Below, piece by piece: positions 38,260 to 51,049 of a DNA stretch of 64,000 nt. The DNA is taken from contig JACCLO010000003.1 of assembly GCA_029448655.1 (NCBI GenBank), positions 248,001-312,000 of the forward strand, in the 5' to 3' direction. Source of the stretch: Wolfiporia cocos. Lineage: Eukaryota > Basidiomycota > Agaricomycetes > Polyporales > Phaeolaceae. Under the pieces are notes generated by a model. That model saw nothing but the letters and a program-made list of their open reading frames with translations. It made no database searches and was not told the origin of the DNA. Numbering within the stretch: the first letter of the stretch is position 1; every line of letters begins with the position of its first letter. Both the position numbers and the translations under genes were made by a program.

Positions 38260-39771
38260 GCGGTTCAATGATGCCCGTCAAGGATGGGCGACAATTATAT
38301 AATCAATTCGTCGAGGCAAAGTGCTCGAGGCATAGGCTGTTTGTTGGGTGATCGTATGTTATCATTAGATTATTCGCTATTGGTCGAATGTCGGAATGCG
38401 GATATGTCATTGTGAGGATGCGTCGACGGCCGGAGTAGCTCCTGCGTTTCGTCGGCCAAGGTGGCGAAGACGGCTGCCGGTTTGACACGAGACGAGCCGG
38501 ATGCCCAGGGAGCTGAAATGTGGTGTCAAGGTAGCTACATGCTGTTGGCGGGCGCCTTTCTCAATGACACAGCGGGAATAAATGGCATGTTTCCTGCTTA
38601 GCGAGATACCTTCCTGTTATATTCTAGGAGATATCGTCCACATAGTCAAAGACGCGCCTACAGATGTTCATGCCGGGAATACCCAAGCTATGCGGTGGAC
38701 ATGCCTTTAATGCGTGGGGGTGGGAACAAGCTACTGATGCGTTACGATTCTCCACAAAGACTCAAATCATAGCATCATATCAACTGGTAACGTTGCATGC
38801 TCAATGACACTCTGCTTCGATATCTGGATCGTGTCGTTCACGGTAGCACGCATCAGGCGACATCCTCATTTCCGTGAAACTAGTGGCCGCTGGTCGTTCG
38901 AACTGCGCAGTGTCTGTATAAGCTTCAGTGTAACAGAATCGAACTTTTCAGTGCATTATCGGCGTTCGAAGATGTCCGGGATAATCTTGCCACAACGACC
39001 TTGCAACCTGTGGCATTTACGGCTATATGTACAGAGTTGCTGAGATCGCTGTTCAGTCGCATATGGGCGATAGGTGGCCTTCATAGCATCGATCTCAATT
39101 TCCCATAGCCCTTAGTGTGGTTCAAGACAGATCTCTTCCCCAGCGAGGCGGAAACGAGTTGGACCTCGAGGACATCTGTGCGGCAGACATACAATGGCCA
39201 AAACCTCGTTTACAGCTGCGGCTCGGCAATCACAATCTGCTAAACCATATACTCAAGTTCTCATATTAGACCTGCATCGCTCAACAATACTCAAACTGAA
39301 GTTATTCCTCAAGTATCGAGCTGTAGCTTCTGATTTATGTTCGCTCAGCAATCGATCGCGTTCGTCTCGCGATCGGCCGTTCAAGACGCTTGAGATTGTG
39401 AAAAGCTGCAGGTGACTCGTGAAAGGATTTGGCCTTTCCACTGGGTCGCTCATGTCCTCATGTTGAAGAGTCCGTGATGCATGCCTGTCTATATCTCTGA
39501 CATCGGACCATTATCATATAAATTCTGACCACATTGAGCTGCAGAATATCCACCTGGCAGGTGGTCCAGACCACGATGTCAGAACGGTGCACAGCAGGCA
39601 GCAAACTACATTAGCACAATGTGCCACGAATATTAATGACTCGACACGGTTGTGGTCTTGTTTCTGAAAGACAACCTGATCCTTCTTTTGTCATATGTCA
39701 GGACTGCACAGGATGTGGCACAACAATGGAGGCATTCGGCCAGGAAATCACTACACAATCACCAGTAGAGT
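38260..39771. other. Intergenic sequence
   Basis: No gene or repeat that I can support. Open frames are below 80 codons and have no recognisable motifs. Confidence 0.45.
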
Positions 39772-39976
39772 TTCAGTCAACTATCTTAATCTGCCAACTG
39801 CCCTTCGCTCAAGAAATCGCAGTTGCGAGCTAGGTTGCACGCAGATTAATCTGCTAGCTGCGGCAGATTAATCTACTGTGACAATAAAATGGTACATCCA
39901 GGATTCGAACCAAGGACCTTAGCACAGATTAGAATAAGAGCATCACAGCATAATTAGCCCACTGAGCCATAGTGAC
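39772..39976 (-). mobile_element. tRNA-derived SINE, left copy
   Basis: Read on minus, it has a pol III A box TGGCTCAGTGGG (complement of 39958-39969), then a B box GGTTCGAATCC (complement of 39901-39911). An unrelated body with AGATTAATCTGC palindromes follows, ending TTCAGT. No functional cloverleaf is claimed. It is the mirror copy of 40268-40472. Confidence 0.75.
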
Positions 39977-40267
39977 AACAGTTACCTCTGACCAATCAAA
40001 ATATATATAACACAAATCTTACACACAATTTCCACAAATCATCAAGGCAACTAACTGCTACAACAAGCATAAAGAAATCAATGATAGTGGTAGCTTGTTT
40101 TACCATGCCTGACCTGGAGCAACTCACAATGGGAAAGTTGAATACACTTCAATCACAAGTCTTTAGAGGCAGATTCATTTGTATTTGTGTTATGGAAGAT
40201 GTTAAACTACGAAAATGAAGTTTACAAAATACTCTATATATTTCCTAAAAGTGTGCAGACACCAGTT

Positions 40268-40472
40268 GCACTGTAGCTCAGTTGGCTAATGTATGCTATG
40301 ATGCTCTTATTCTTATCTGTGCTGAGGTCCTTGGTTCAAATCCTGGATGTACCTTTTATTGTCACAGTAGATTAATCTGCCGCAGCTAGCAGATTAATCT
40401 GCGTGAAAACTTAGCTCACAACTGCGATTTCTTAAGCGAAGGGCAGTTGGCAGATTAAGATAATTGACTGAA
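40268..40472 (+). mobile_element. tRNA-derived SINE, right copy
   Basis: Has A box TAGCTCAGTTGG (40274-40285) and B box GGTTCAAATCC (40333-40343). The body matches the left copy in inverted orientation to the end, GACTGAA. The tRNA-derived heads of the two copies face each other across about 290 bp. Confidence 0.75.
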
Positions 40473-40801
40473 GTCCCTCATCACCAATGTACAACATCAA
40501 AGCCGCCTTACTGTCAGAATATTCCGTTTTCACCCTATAACCCTATGCCCACAGCCCCAATATCAAGACTGTATGTGTGTGTACCATCAAGACCACCCTG
40601 CGGACTGCATGTGTAAGTCTGTATTCTTATTACCCTAAACCCTAAGAGTCCTGTACCCTCGAATACATACCTTACTCAGAGCCCTACACCCACTATACAA
40701 TACTTACCAATCCACCCTAAACCCAATAACATATAGCAACACCCTAATACCATGCTTCACACTCCATATATCACAAGTCTATGTATATATACTATACAAT
40801 A
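40473..40801. other. Intergenic sequence with CCCTAA-like tracts
   Basis: C/A-rich with several CCCTAAACCC-type words (near 40635 and 40715) but no regular telomere-like array. A TATA-like TATGTATATATAC at about 40781 could be the promoter of the following gene. Confidence 0.35.
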
Positions 40802-41773
40802 TGCTCAGACTGTTCCCCAGTCTGGTTTTAATCAAGCTTACCAACTCTTCTGTGCAACATTCGCTAAGACGACATTCTGACACCCACATTGCCGAATAAC
40901 GACATGCGTAGGCCAGAGGTTGTGGGTAATACCAGCTTCGAGGGACCAATTCCGCAAGAGGAGCTGGTAAGTTCATGCACATGATGGAACAGAACTATGC
41001 TGATTTTGTGGTCTGTTTCAGTGGCAAATCGATACTGATGCTGAAGTTACTGCTCATGATGAGTCTCATACAATTAGGTGCAATATCAAGAATGTCAGAT
41101 TCCAACTCTACCTGTCGACAACACCAACTGATGTTCAAGAGAATTCCGTCTTTTGTGAATCCAAGCAGTACTCTTGGCACTATTGGCAGTTAGCAGAAAT
41201 CCCTAGTGAACATGGTGTATATTGGTTAGTGAAAGAATAAAAGCCCATATGCTTGCCTCTCATCTGATATACCACTATGGAAGCATTTCTCCATCATCGG
41301 AATCTGCAAATGGCATTTTCATGGAGCTGACAAACGTGGGTTACAAGACCCCGGTAAGCAAGCTGGATGTAAGTCACTGCAGTAAAGCGATTTAACGAGT
41401 GACCTAGATTAGCTGTTCATCTAATTTCGGTAGCAAGCAGTCTCATTGGAAAGTATGAAAGGTGCTAATGTAAATGCGTACACTGATACTGAAATATGAA
41501 ATCGACTGGTCAGATAGAGCAGTGTCCACGAATACCTCTCAAGCAATTTCCTTTTGTAGAAGATACCACAACCCTTAAATTATTGAAGATGGACCATAGG
41601 TGAATGCATAATTCATGTGCCAGTGCATCTGATTGACATTGAGCATATCTTGCGGCAAGACCTGATCAGAATACGATTCCCACCGAATTGGAGAGGGAGG
41701 GCTTGCCATCCGATCACATCCTCGAATTCATGCACCCAATTACAGTACTCTTTCATGGAGAAGCTGTTGCCGA

Positions 41774-44413
41774 TAGTGTTGCCGAAGTTCGGTTCAGTTC
41801 AGGTTCAGGGGGGTCTGGGGCTGAACCTAGAACTGAACTGACTGCAGGGAGCCTGAACCTGAACCTGAACCTGGACTGAACCTGCTGAACTGGTTCAGCA
41901 GGTTCGGTTCACGGTTCGAACTAGGTTCAAACCACTAAATGACTTGCTTTTCTAGAATGTAAAAATAATATTGAGTCCACTGGAGTAACCAATGTGCTGC
42001 AAAATAAATGTGCCATAGACATTAGAACCATGTGAGAACACCGAGACGTGACCAAACACGCATCAAAATGACGCAGAATGCACCACGGAAAGTCAGCTGG
42101 TAGGTAGAATGCCCATCCGAGGTGGTTTAGTCACAGCTCGACCGATCGTGATTGACCTCGATCGTGCTCGCACAGTGAACGTTGAACCTTCACTGGTTTG
42201 CGCACAATCTGAAATGTCGCAAAAGCCCTGCGGACACTCTCTGGCTGCTCATCTAGTCAAAGACAGATACTATCCGACATTTCTCTAGGCTCTCTAGCAT
42301 AGACAGGTCTGTCCCAACCTCGACTGCTTTCCTATAGCTTTTTCCATGTCTTGCCTCTCTAACCTCTGCGCACCACCTTAGATCTACGGTCTATCGGTCT
42401 CGTAAAATAACTTTCTAGTATTCCAGGACAATCTTCACTGTTTCAGGGTTCGTCTCCGACTTGTCTAGCTTATAGGGTGCATACTCAAATTTTAGGGCAC
42501 TCAAAATGTTGTAGAAAACCTGATAGCTCTCTATGTATTTAGGCAATGTGCAGATACGAGAAAATACATTGATTACTGCCAAGACGAAGTTAGACGAAGA
42601 GCTGTACTCGAGGCGTTCGCTCAGGACTTAGGGAATCAGTTACCAATGTTTTGATTTGATTTCTATTATTCCTGATCCATTCAACGTAACGCCGCCGTTT
42701 TGTCACAAGCCAATTTCAAAGCCTAGTAGAACACCCTAGGTTGACACCCCATTCACGCCATAAGCATGCTACAGCACTCTATCCGAGCCCAGCTGGAATC
42801 CTACGGCAACGCTAGTAGAAGCCCTCCGCTATACAGGACACTACGGGCACTAGCAGGCCACCAGCAGTCCAACCCTAAACTCAGTCCAAGTCCCGGCAGC
42901 AAGAACCATATGCTGCCTAGTCCCTAAACCCCGGAGTCACGAGCTGACACCTAGAGTCCAACAGGCTACAATAGCACGACGGTACGCCTTGTACAACTAA
43001 AGGCTAAACCGCCACCGTACACCACGCTATACGCCGACTAGGGGGCACGGTCTACACTCGCACGTGACCCAGAACATTAAACCTAATACCTCGCGTCCCC
43101 ACCGCACGGACACTCGCCATTACTGGCATAGACACTATACTATACCCCGTACGCACCCTGACCTACAAGCACATCAGGCAGGGATAATAACCCCAGACTC
43201 TGCACGACTGAGAACCCTACCAGTCACAGAGCGCTATACCCCGATCGCAGCAGACCACGCCCGATCATGGACTTAGAACCCCGCCATTACCGGCGCACCT
43301 ACGATCGACGAGAACCACCGATCGAACCCGACAGATTGGCTACTCATTAGATCCGCCCCTTATACACTACGTCGCCATGGACATCCTCGCATACCAGCGC
43401 TCCGATGCCATAACCGGCCCGTAGCTCATAGCCAGTTAGATACCAGTACGTAGAGGCCTCTGAGCCGCCATACATAAACATGTACAAATAGTTTAGGAGT
43501 ATATATGCCAGGCAGTCTTGAGCGTAAACCTCAGACTTGTCTTGGCCTTTGACGGCTCGTGTTCCCGGGACCAGGAAGGTGCCTTTGAGCGAGCCCCCTT
43601 CCCCCGGTTGAGTGCTAGTTTGTTGCGTGTGTCACGTTTGGATCGCTACAAGCTGCGTGTCTCCTGGGTACATTGCTCGCCATCGACCCATTAAACACCT
43701 CACCTATCATGGCACATCCTGACCTGCCCGGAGGGAAATATTTTTCTGACAACACCAAACTTCAAGTTCTGCAGTGCCTCTATTTGGTGTCTATTGGGCT
43801 GCTACATTCCAAATTGGCTCTTAGTCTTCTTTACAGTGGTAAAACATAATCTTTGATGCACAATAGTCACTCAAGGCAGCAAATCTGAGCAGTTCAGTAA
43901 TCAGAATCCATGAGCAGAATGAGTGTGAATTAGCCTGAGACAGCTCTGTATATAACCTAGGTTCATGGATATGAAGTGAAACATTGTGAACTACATTTTT
44001 TACTTCATCTGACAGCAGTGAATGTAGCCCAGTGCCAAAGAAAGCACAGTACTTCCAACATGGGGCTGAGCTCTCACCATATTCTGGGGAGACTGGAGTA
44101 TATCAGTGCTGATGCTTGCCATTGTGAAGCCAGTTATCCATAGCTTACTGCAACAATACTATAGCAAAGATGGCAAGAATATGATTGTAATTTATGCTTA
44201 TCCACCAGCAGTTGCCAAGAATATGTTAATGCTAAGTGGTTCAAGGTTCAGTCCGGTTCGAACCTGGTTCAAGGGTACCCATGGCCCCCCTGAACCAAGA
44301 ACCGAACCTTGACATCCTACCCTGAACCGGACCTGGACTGAACCTGAACCTAGGTTCGGTTCCGGCGGTTCAGGTTCCGAACCTTGGTTCTGAACTGAAC
44401 TTCGGCAACACTA
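41774..44413. mobile_element. Non-autonomous hAT-like transposon, TSD GTTGCCGA
   Basis: Terminal inverted repeats TAGTGTTGCCGAAGTTC (left) and GAACTTCGGCAACACTA (right), with a perfect 8-bp TSD GTTGCCGA at 41766-41773 and 44414-44421. The 8-bp TSD and TAGTG start are typical of hAT elements. Subterminal regions are packed with GGTTCAGG/CCTGAACC words in both orientations (41785-41935 and 44235-44400), probably transposase binding sites. No transposase frame was found. A solo family A LTR (42701-43634) is nested inside. Taking the element and one TSD out rejoins the interrupted exon of paralogue 1 in frame. Confidence 0.88.
42701..43634 (+). mobile_element. Solo LTR, family A, TSD CGTTT
   Basis: 934 bp, TGTCACAAG to GTGTGTCA, flanked by CGTTT at 42696-42700 and 43635-43639. 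It is shorter than other family A LTRs because of a deletion in its middle third. It lies within the hAT-like element. Confidence 0.92.
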
Positions 44414-45850
44414 GTTGCCGATGTCATAATAAAGGGCACGTTCAAGACCAGCTCGAAACATCTTTGTTTTTCCCTAGTTGCAAGAGATTCTGGAGTGTAT
44501 GTACCTACACCCTTCTTAAGATCGGCTCACATACAGTGGGCAGTTTCCAAGAATAAAACTCTCTTACGCGAAGATGATGTTCAAGTTGTACTTCAAGTTA
44601 ATGGATTCAAATATTATCCTGTTGATCAGCGTGAACGGACCGCGGACTGGGATACGTACGTATACACGGAACCTTGGAAGCAAACTCTTGTATTCAAAGG
44701 TTTTACTGGTAATATATACACCGCGGTAGCAGATCTGTTGTATAACTCAGGATTCCAATCTATCAGAAGTAGAATCAGGCTACAAGAGATCAAAATCAAT
44801 GGAAGTGATTTGGACGAGGACGGTCTCCCATATCTGCGAGCAAAGGTTGTGGCTGAAGTCAAAACGAGACACGGGTGACACGCACAGTGAATTTCTCGCT
44901 GAAAGCATTTTACAAAGAATCAAGGGTGAGTTTACAATTGATATTCGAATTTCCGGTTCAATCTGTGTGTATATTGGGATGGCGAAGCATAAGGTTTGGC
45001 CTCCTTTGTAAAAATCTAAATCTCTAACGACTGGCAGGATTTAGTAATCAAAGAAAGAAAAAACATACAAGAAGTTGACGGCTGCTTTCAACCAATATAT
45101 CCTCCTAGCGAAGAAGTCAAACAATTCATTTCAAGTTACCTCACGAAAGATACGCCTCTACAGATTCAGCTCCACGTCGACGATATAAGCATCACAATAT
45201 GCCACCGGTTATACAACATACCCGGATTCGCGGTCAATACACATATCCACGGACTTAATAGACCAATCGTTACTCATGTAGACGCATACTTGAGCATCAT
45301 TTTGAGACGGAGAGTGGCATTCAGATTCTATCTAGGTGCATCGCTTCGCTTCAATGACAGTGGATACTAATAGACGCAAGTAAACCTGTGTTATTCAGTC
45401 AATCCAGTTGTGACACCAGTGGAGTTAACTCCTTTACTGTGCATACACCTGTCAAAGGCATACCAATTGCTAATGTAGAATACAGCGCCAAAGAGGCGCT
45501 TTCCATCAGTGTGTGTATTGATGGTCGATCAAATAGTGACTTTATTGACAATTAATTAGCGCGAAGCATGGAGTCCGAAAATGAAGAAAGCATACCTGAT
45601 ATCCGGTCTCATCAAGACGGCTCAATTAGCTTTCGATCGAAGTGCCACATTGCATTTAGAGATCAAACGAGCGAGCATAAAGTAGGTCTCATCCTCTATA
45701 TTCTTCTGACAAAAACTACCATCTTCAATTTTGTTCTACTGAACGGGTTTGTAGAATAGGAGATTTTAAGCTGGATGACCTGATGTTCGAACAGACGGAT
45801 GTCCCCTACAGGTGAGCATGTCATATCATCGAAGAGTTATGCATCAACTC

Positions 45851-46599
45851 AACTGTGGTGTCGGGCTGTAGTCTACATTACTGTGGCGGTCATGAACCTA
45901 CAGATCCCCCGCCTGGACATTTGATCGTGCAGTCATCCGTTATACCGAGTACATATTAATGCAGTTAGCGAGTGATGATTACTATGAGTTATCCAAGTGA
46001 GGTTGACATCAATTGGGCATGCAGGAATTCCATAACTCCCATACAATTACCGACGGAACAGGATGATGATGAATATCATATTTCAATTTTGACTGTATCT
46101 GCTGCGCAAATGCTGCATGCACAAATGTACTATTCATAATCAGAATGTTCGAGCAACAATTTAGTTGGCAGCTCAGACATAATGTGAGACATCCAACCAA
46201 TTTGTTAGACCGTCACTCGAGTGTATATTACCTGCAGAGCATTTTGTTAAGCAATTTGTGGACGAGAGCTCACTACATAACACCGAAAGGAATTATCTTC
46301 CATTCGTACAATAATAGTAGAGTGCTGACGACGCCCTAATGTTGATATCTGTTGTATGGAACAGAGTACGAAGTATAGGCATGTAAATGCGCAGTATCAT
46401 ATCGTGTTAGCGAACAGCCATTCCTCGTATGAAACTGACAGATTAGATACAATGTGGCAATTCACTCATTGTGCATACTGCATTTACTGCTTATACGTCT
46501 TCGACCTTGCAAAAGAGGCTCTTTTGCCCCTTGAATTGTAGATCGATATTTCATGAAGGATGCTCCAAGTACATCGTAAGTGGCGGAATTGTTTGAGAT
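45851..46599. other. Region between convergent paralogues 1 and 2
   Basis: It may hold the last small exons of both genes (for example LASDDYYELSK near 45965 on plus), but no reliable stop could be fixed for either. No other feature was seen. Confidence 0.3.
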
Positions 46600-49233
46600 G
46601 ATAAGGTGTGGGACCAACGGTCAAGGGTGAGGTAAGATGAGCCTGAGATATTGACAGCTATATGCCAGGATCTCGGTCACATAAGTTCCGCAGGATCGTC
46701 GAAAACGCGTCTATATTGTTGATTAAGCCGTATTTCGTCCGCCATGTGGCGCAACATGAAGCGCGGATGCACAATCACCAATGCGCTTACAATACGCACA
46801 ATTTGCGCTCGGTGGAAGTCGAACTTTAGTACGATATGGGGGCTAATGTAGGCTGCATACATCTTAACGTGACCATTCGTGACAGCAGAACGGCAGCGTA
46901 AAACTCACTTGTATGGGATTTCATCCAGTTCAAATGTCAGTCCATCGAGCCTGAAGTTATCAATCCTGAGAAAAATCGAATGAACGGCGGATATTCGTGC
47001 GAACGTTCCAGAACATACGTTACTGACGCAGACTTCACAGCGACGTCTAGACACGCATTGCTTTCTGTGCCCATTTGGAGGGTCTGGATAATCCCAGCTA
47101 CAAGGTAGGCATCCGCAATTCTGGGGCTCCGCCTTCTTCCCTTAGCCTTTCCGCGTACCGGATTCAGCTAAAATGAAGGCTGAGTACGATCTGTTGGAAG
47201 AACGCACACTAATGATGAACGTGTCCTGGAAGGTATGCTTGACAGTTGCTATGTGTGCGCCTTTGATTGCAACACTGAGATCTATGCTGTGGAACTCAAG
47301 TTTTGTGTTAACTGGATTCTCTGGGAGAGAGGACGCCAGCTTAGTGCTCTTAATTGAACGTAGTCTCAGTGAAAAACTTACCGAATTCGAACTCGAAGGA
47401 CACCTTGCGCCTAAATATAATGTTCAAGATTTGCAGGTAAACATCGACGTGACGGACAAGTCTAAGTCCCAAGCCCCGGATCTGCGAGTTGACCTCGAAT
47501 CGAGGAAGATTGAACAGCCGCCCACAGATATTGACACTGATATTCTCGATTCGAAGCTTTAGTGGCAGCTCTGTCCTCGTTGTGAACGCATTAGCCATAA
47601 ATTTCTGAACCTCCTGGTTCGCAGGGCTGAGAGGTCGAAACCGCCATTCCACTTCTTGCGTGGTAGGGCGTTCCGGTCGTATTTGGAAGTTCTGAATGTG
47701 ATGAGCTCCACAATCATCAATGAAATGAAAAATAGATCGCAATTACCTCGATGTCTACCGCACCGATCTAGTAATTGGAGTATGTGAGCAATTTTTGCGC
47801 GTATAAAGCCACGCATATACCTTAGCGTCACCATAGTATATCTCCACAGCAATATTAGCTGTACAGGCTAAGCGCGTTGTGTTGGATACTTCCACCAATA
47901 CTGTTGCTTGCATATAAGACTCATGGCTTGTCTTGTTACTTCCAAGAATTTGGAATTCGCTTAATGAGATCTGATTCCTGAATGACTGTAGACCTGAACT
48001 TTATTGTAAACCGCCACCACGTCTTTCAAAATATACAGGAGTAGCATACCCTTAAATATGAGGTCCTTGTTCCATGGTTTGCGATATACATAATTCCAAT
48101 CAGACGGCCTATCACCAGGATCAGCGGGGTAGAATCTGAACCCGTGAAACTGCAGTGTCACTTGTACTTCGTCATCGTGAAGCACAGAGGATGCAAATGT
48201 TCTGAACCTGTCGCTCATATGAGCCAATCAGTTTTATTATCTGCTGCTTACACTCACGCGGCGGTGTCCTTGACACGCAACGTCATGCGGAATATCTGCG
48301 AATTTGTCTTGAATTCTCCATCCGCCTCCGCCTCAGCAACAACTTCCCCCAGAGAGATCACAGAGAAAGGCTGCGGAAACTGCAGTACATAGTTGCGAGG
48401 TAGGTCACGCCAACCCAACTGTACTGCAATTGTTTCCTTGTTCGGGCTGTATAACGTATACGATATATCAATCTCTGTGCGAAGTGTACTGTGTTTCGTT
48501 CCACTCACACCTGTTGCATCAGTTCTAACGCCAGTGAGGATCTGTCATCAAATGGAAAATCGTTATGGAGCACTGGCGGATATGGTTCAACCTGCGAACA
48601 AAAACTAGTGCGGTAAGGTCGTCGGCAGCACTTTTTGAGTGTTCAACATAGACGCGCCTTCCAGAGAGCTTGGCGACTGGAGCTCCAAGCTGTGAGATCA
48701 ATCTGTTTCAGACGTGAGCTAGGAAGGCATCACGCAGGGAGCCGGTCCTACTGGCGTGTGATCTCTGCCATCGGCTAATGCCAGAGTAAGCGCACCGGAG
48801 TCAAGTCCAGATGTATGAATCCTGTACATCCCTATTCATCTAGCGTATGAAATTATCTGTGACCCCAGGAAGCATACCTGTAGACATCCTGGTCCAGTGT
48901 GTCCGCATCAATGTTCCACCAATAATGCGCGGATGCTCCAAAAACTGCTCCGTTGAGCTTGGGGCATATCTCCGTTGAAAGGTAGCGTTGGTATTGCATA
49001 TTCCTCACAATGTAACGATTGGGAGGCGAAAACTCAAGATACCACTTGGAAGGTGTATTGAGCAAGTCGCATAATTAGACGTTAGAGTGATCCCGTACCT
49101 GCTCCGCTAATGCGACATCGTTTCCGTAGGGTATTTTGCCTACGATGCTCTCCCCATGGTTATCGTTAGGAAGTCTAGCACGGTTCAAATGTGCAACATT
49201 AGTGATTGTGTAAACACCCGACCCCAGATTCAT
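46600..49233 (-). CDS. Lectin/LEA2-type gene, paralogue 2
   Basis: The best preserved copy. From ATG 49233, exon 1 reads MNLGSGVYTITNVAHLNRA, and after a GTACGG intron comes WYLEFSPPNRYIVRNMQYQR, a ricin-B-type beta-trefoil lectin. Further exons: DVYRIHTSGLDSG (48830); LGAPVAKLSG (48690); VEPYPPVLHNDFPFDD (48595); YTLYSPNKETIAVQLGW with EVVAEAEADGEFKTN (48460-48290); DDEVQVTLQFHGFRFYP (48190); LQSFRNQISLSEFQIL and IAVEIYYGDAK (47990-47830); LPLKLRIENISVNICGRLF (47560-47500); FHSIDLSVAIKGAHIATVK (47300-47240), a LEA-2-like unit; LDGLTFELDEIPYK (46915); and IVLKFDFHRAQIVRI (46830). Introns are about 40 to 60 nt with GT-AG ends. The 3' end was not determined. No function is known. LEA-2-like domains are beta-sandwiches, and the lectin part should bind glycans. 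Confidence 0.55.
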
Positions 49234-50465
49234 TGCGGAGACTTGTGAGTCGCTACGAAGAAGGACTTTGTGCTGCAATGCTTCAAGGCTGTTCAATTTG
49301 AACCCTTCTGCCGCCGGTCGCAAAGGATATCTCCGGTACTATCCTTTGGCAATGCAGTAGAAAATTCACAGGTGGAGCATGCAATAAAGGCCGCCTTCAT
49401 CCATACGTGATGTGTCCAGATGATGATTCATGCGCGGGCAATGAAATGTTGTTATCCCGTAATGGCTCACGACAGTAGCTCCGCTATCTCTGTACATCTC
49501 CACAGCAATCGGTCAAATGTGTTTCGGAGGTCCCTCACGCTTCTCGAATGAGACGAACTCGAATGGCTCTGGTGCCTTGCTATAACATTGCAGCCGACGA
49601 GCGTGGTAGAATCTCGCGAGGGGGGGCCGAGTTGCGCAGCTCCACAATTCCGGAGCTACCGTGTGCATTTGCTACAGCTTGAAAATCAGTACGGGACAAG
49701 CGCAGTTAAAAACGTGTCAGAGCTGTTCACGCTAGCTTTCAACGCAAAATGCCGATCAGAGACTTTGGCGCTTACAGTCGTCTTTTACAGGCATGGATGT
49801 ATGAATGCTCACGCAGAACTTGCCGTCCACTACCAGCGCGTGCGTGAAGCTGGCCCAAAAGCTGGTCACCAGCTAATTCCTCGCCCTGATGCTTTCACCT
49901 CGCAATCTTGGAACTACAACGACCTTCTTTCGTTCTAGCGCTATCAGGGCATGCAACTGCAATTCATAGAAGTCGTCTAAGAGACACCCACGCTCTCATA
50001 TTTTACAGTCATCAGGTCTGCTGTCGACTACAAGGATATCCCAAATCGGTGCTCTGCTATCGATCCCCGATATCACACCTTCTCGCCGTATGATGACCCT
50101 ATGGGTTCGCGTTACGTTTATGAATTCGCTTGCGATTGTGATGAATATCCGAGCTCCGAGGATGGCTCTCCTTAGGAAGCAACAGATGAGCCAGGCTCTG
50201 CTCAAGGCTTCCATGTGGACCGCTGAAGGATGGACGCTTGGACATGTCTCCATAAGCGGCGTGGGCAGAGGTGATTAACAAGGATGTGATCAGATAAGTA
50301 AGTCCACATTGATGATGAGTTGCGTGGGCTCTCTGGACTATTCAGTCTCACTTGGACATATGGACGCTTATAAGGCAAATGCCCGATATGCCATGATAAC
50401 GGGCTGTAATCAATATATAACCAAGCAACGTGCACAGTCGACGCTAACGCCTCCGCAGCATAAGC
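49234..50465. other. Region between divergent lectin genes, with possible remnants
   Basis: A minus-strand piece near 49500 reads IAVEMYRDSGA and resembles the IAVEIYYGDAK exon of paralogue 2, so it may be a fragment of a fourth copy. Plus-strand frames at 49588-49938 and 50010-50180 (SAVDYKDIPNRCSAIDPRYH) look protein-like but could not be assigned. Confidence 0.3.
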
Positions 50466-51049
50466 ATGGCGCTCGACACCGGTCGATACATCATCCAGAA
50501 TGTTAGAAGCCAGAACTTCCTCATGCTGAACGACCCCAACGACGGCTCTCCCATTGTAGCCACCGGGGAAGAGGAGGGTAGCTCCCGCAAGGTAAAGTTT
50601 GCTCCAGCTGCAATACCTCCCTGGATGCATTGACACTCTCCAAGTGGAATGTTGTTCAACTTGGCAACGGAAAATACACAATCGAGAACCAGGCCCATGC
50701 ATCGTATGCTACCTGCGATCACCGGCCGTCCCTGGGTGATGAAGTAGTTGGTCGAGGCACGAAGAAACAATTTGACATCAAGGAGACAAGAAAAAGGGGT
50801 CAATACACGTGAGTCATTTAGGCCTTCACTAGCCAGGGCACGATCGTCGACTAGAAAACTTGGTAGTATTTCACCCACCGACGCACAGCTCTGCTGGGGG
50901 CTTCCGGAGGATGAAGAGGGAACGCCTGTATGCTTGGCCTCACAGACTAACACTATTCCTCGTGTTGATTGCATGCCTTGCAGCTCGCGCTTTCCCCCGT
51001 CTACACGGATCCACGCAACCACTGGATCTTCACCCGGGTTCGCAACTAG
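50466..51049 (+). CDS. Ricin-B-like beta-trefoil lectin, free-standing
   Basis: Four exons: 50466-50591, 50645-50808, 50867-50927 and 50984-51049. They give a complete 138-residue protein from MALDTGRYIIQNVRS to a stop. Repeated W/Y...I..N patterns (YTIENQAHASYATC, ISPTDAQLCWGL and NHWIFTRV at the end) mark the three trefoil lobes typical of small agaricomycete ricin-B-like lectins. There is no signal peptide, so it is expected to be cytoplasmic. The role by family is carbohydrate binding, often linked to defence. Splice sites are canonical, and the last intron (50928-50983) is chosen because it restores a trefoil-like C-terminus. It lies divergent to paralogue 2 of the lectin/LEA2 family. 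Confidence 0.85.

Larger units (their letters stand above)
40802..45850 (+). pseudogene. Lectin/LEA2-type gene, paralogue 1, split by an hAT-like element
   Basis: The N-terminal part is a beta-trefoil lectin: VVGNTSFEGPIPQEEL, an intron at 40963-41018, then WQIDTDAEVTAHDESHTIRC and FCESKQYSWHYWQL (to about 41220). Exons homologous to paralogue 2 follow: FPFVEDTTTLKLL (about 41550); GLPSDHILEFMHPI with GEAVAD (41700-41773); then, beyond the hAT, GTFKTSSKH (44430); DDVQVVLQVNGFKYYP (44570); VDDISITICHRLYNIPGF (45175-45230); FTVHTPVKGIPIANVE (45435-45480); and LDDLMFEQTDVPYR (45770-45811). The NP...IANVE unit looks like a LEA-2/WHy (DUF3712-like) beta-sandwich. Breaks: a stop in the first exon region, the hAT insertion in an exon, and a frameshift near 45420. 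Whether the lectin and LEA2 parts form one protein is inferred from the same order in paralogue 2. Confidence 0.6.

Noticed and set aside
40540..40780. Telomere-like CCCTAA words
   Set aside because: They are scattered, irregular and interspersed with other sequence; no tandem array, so not an interstitial telomere.
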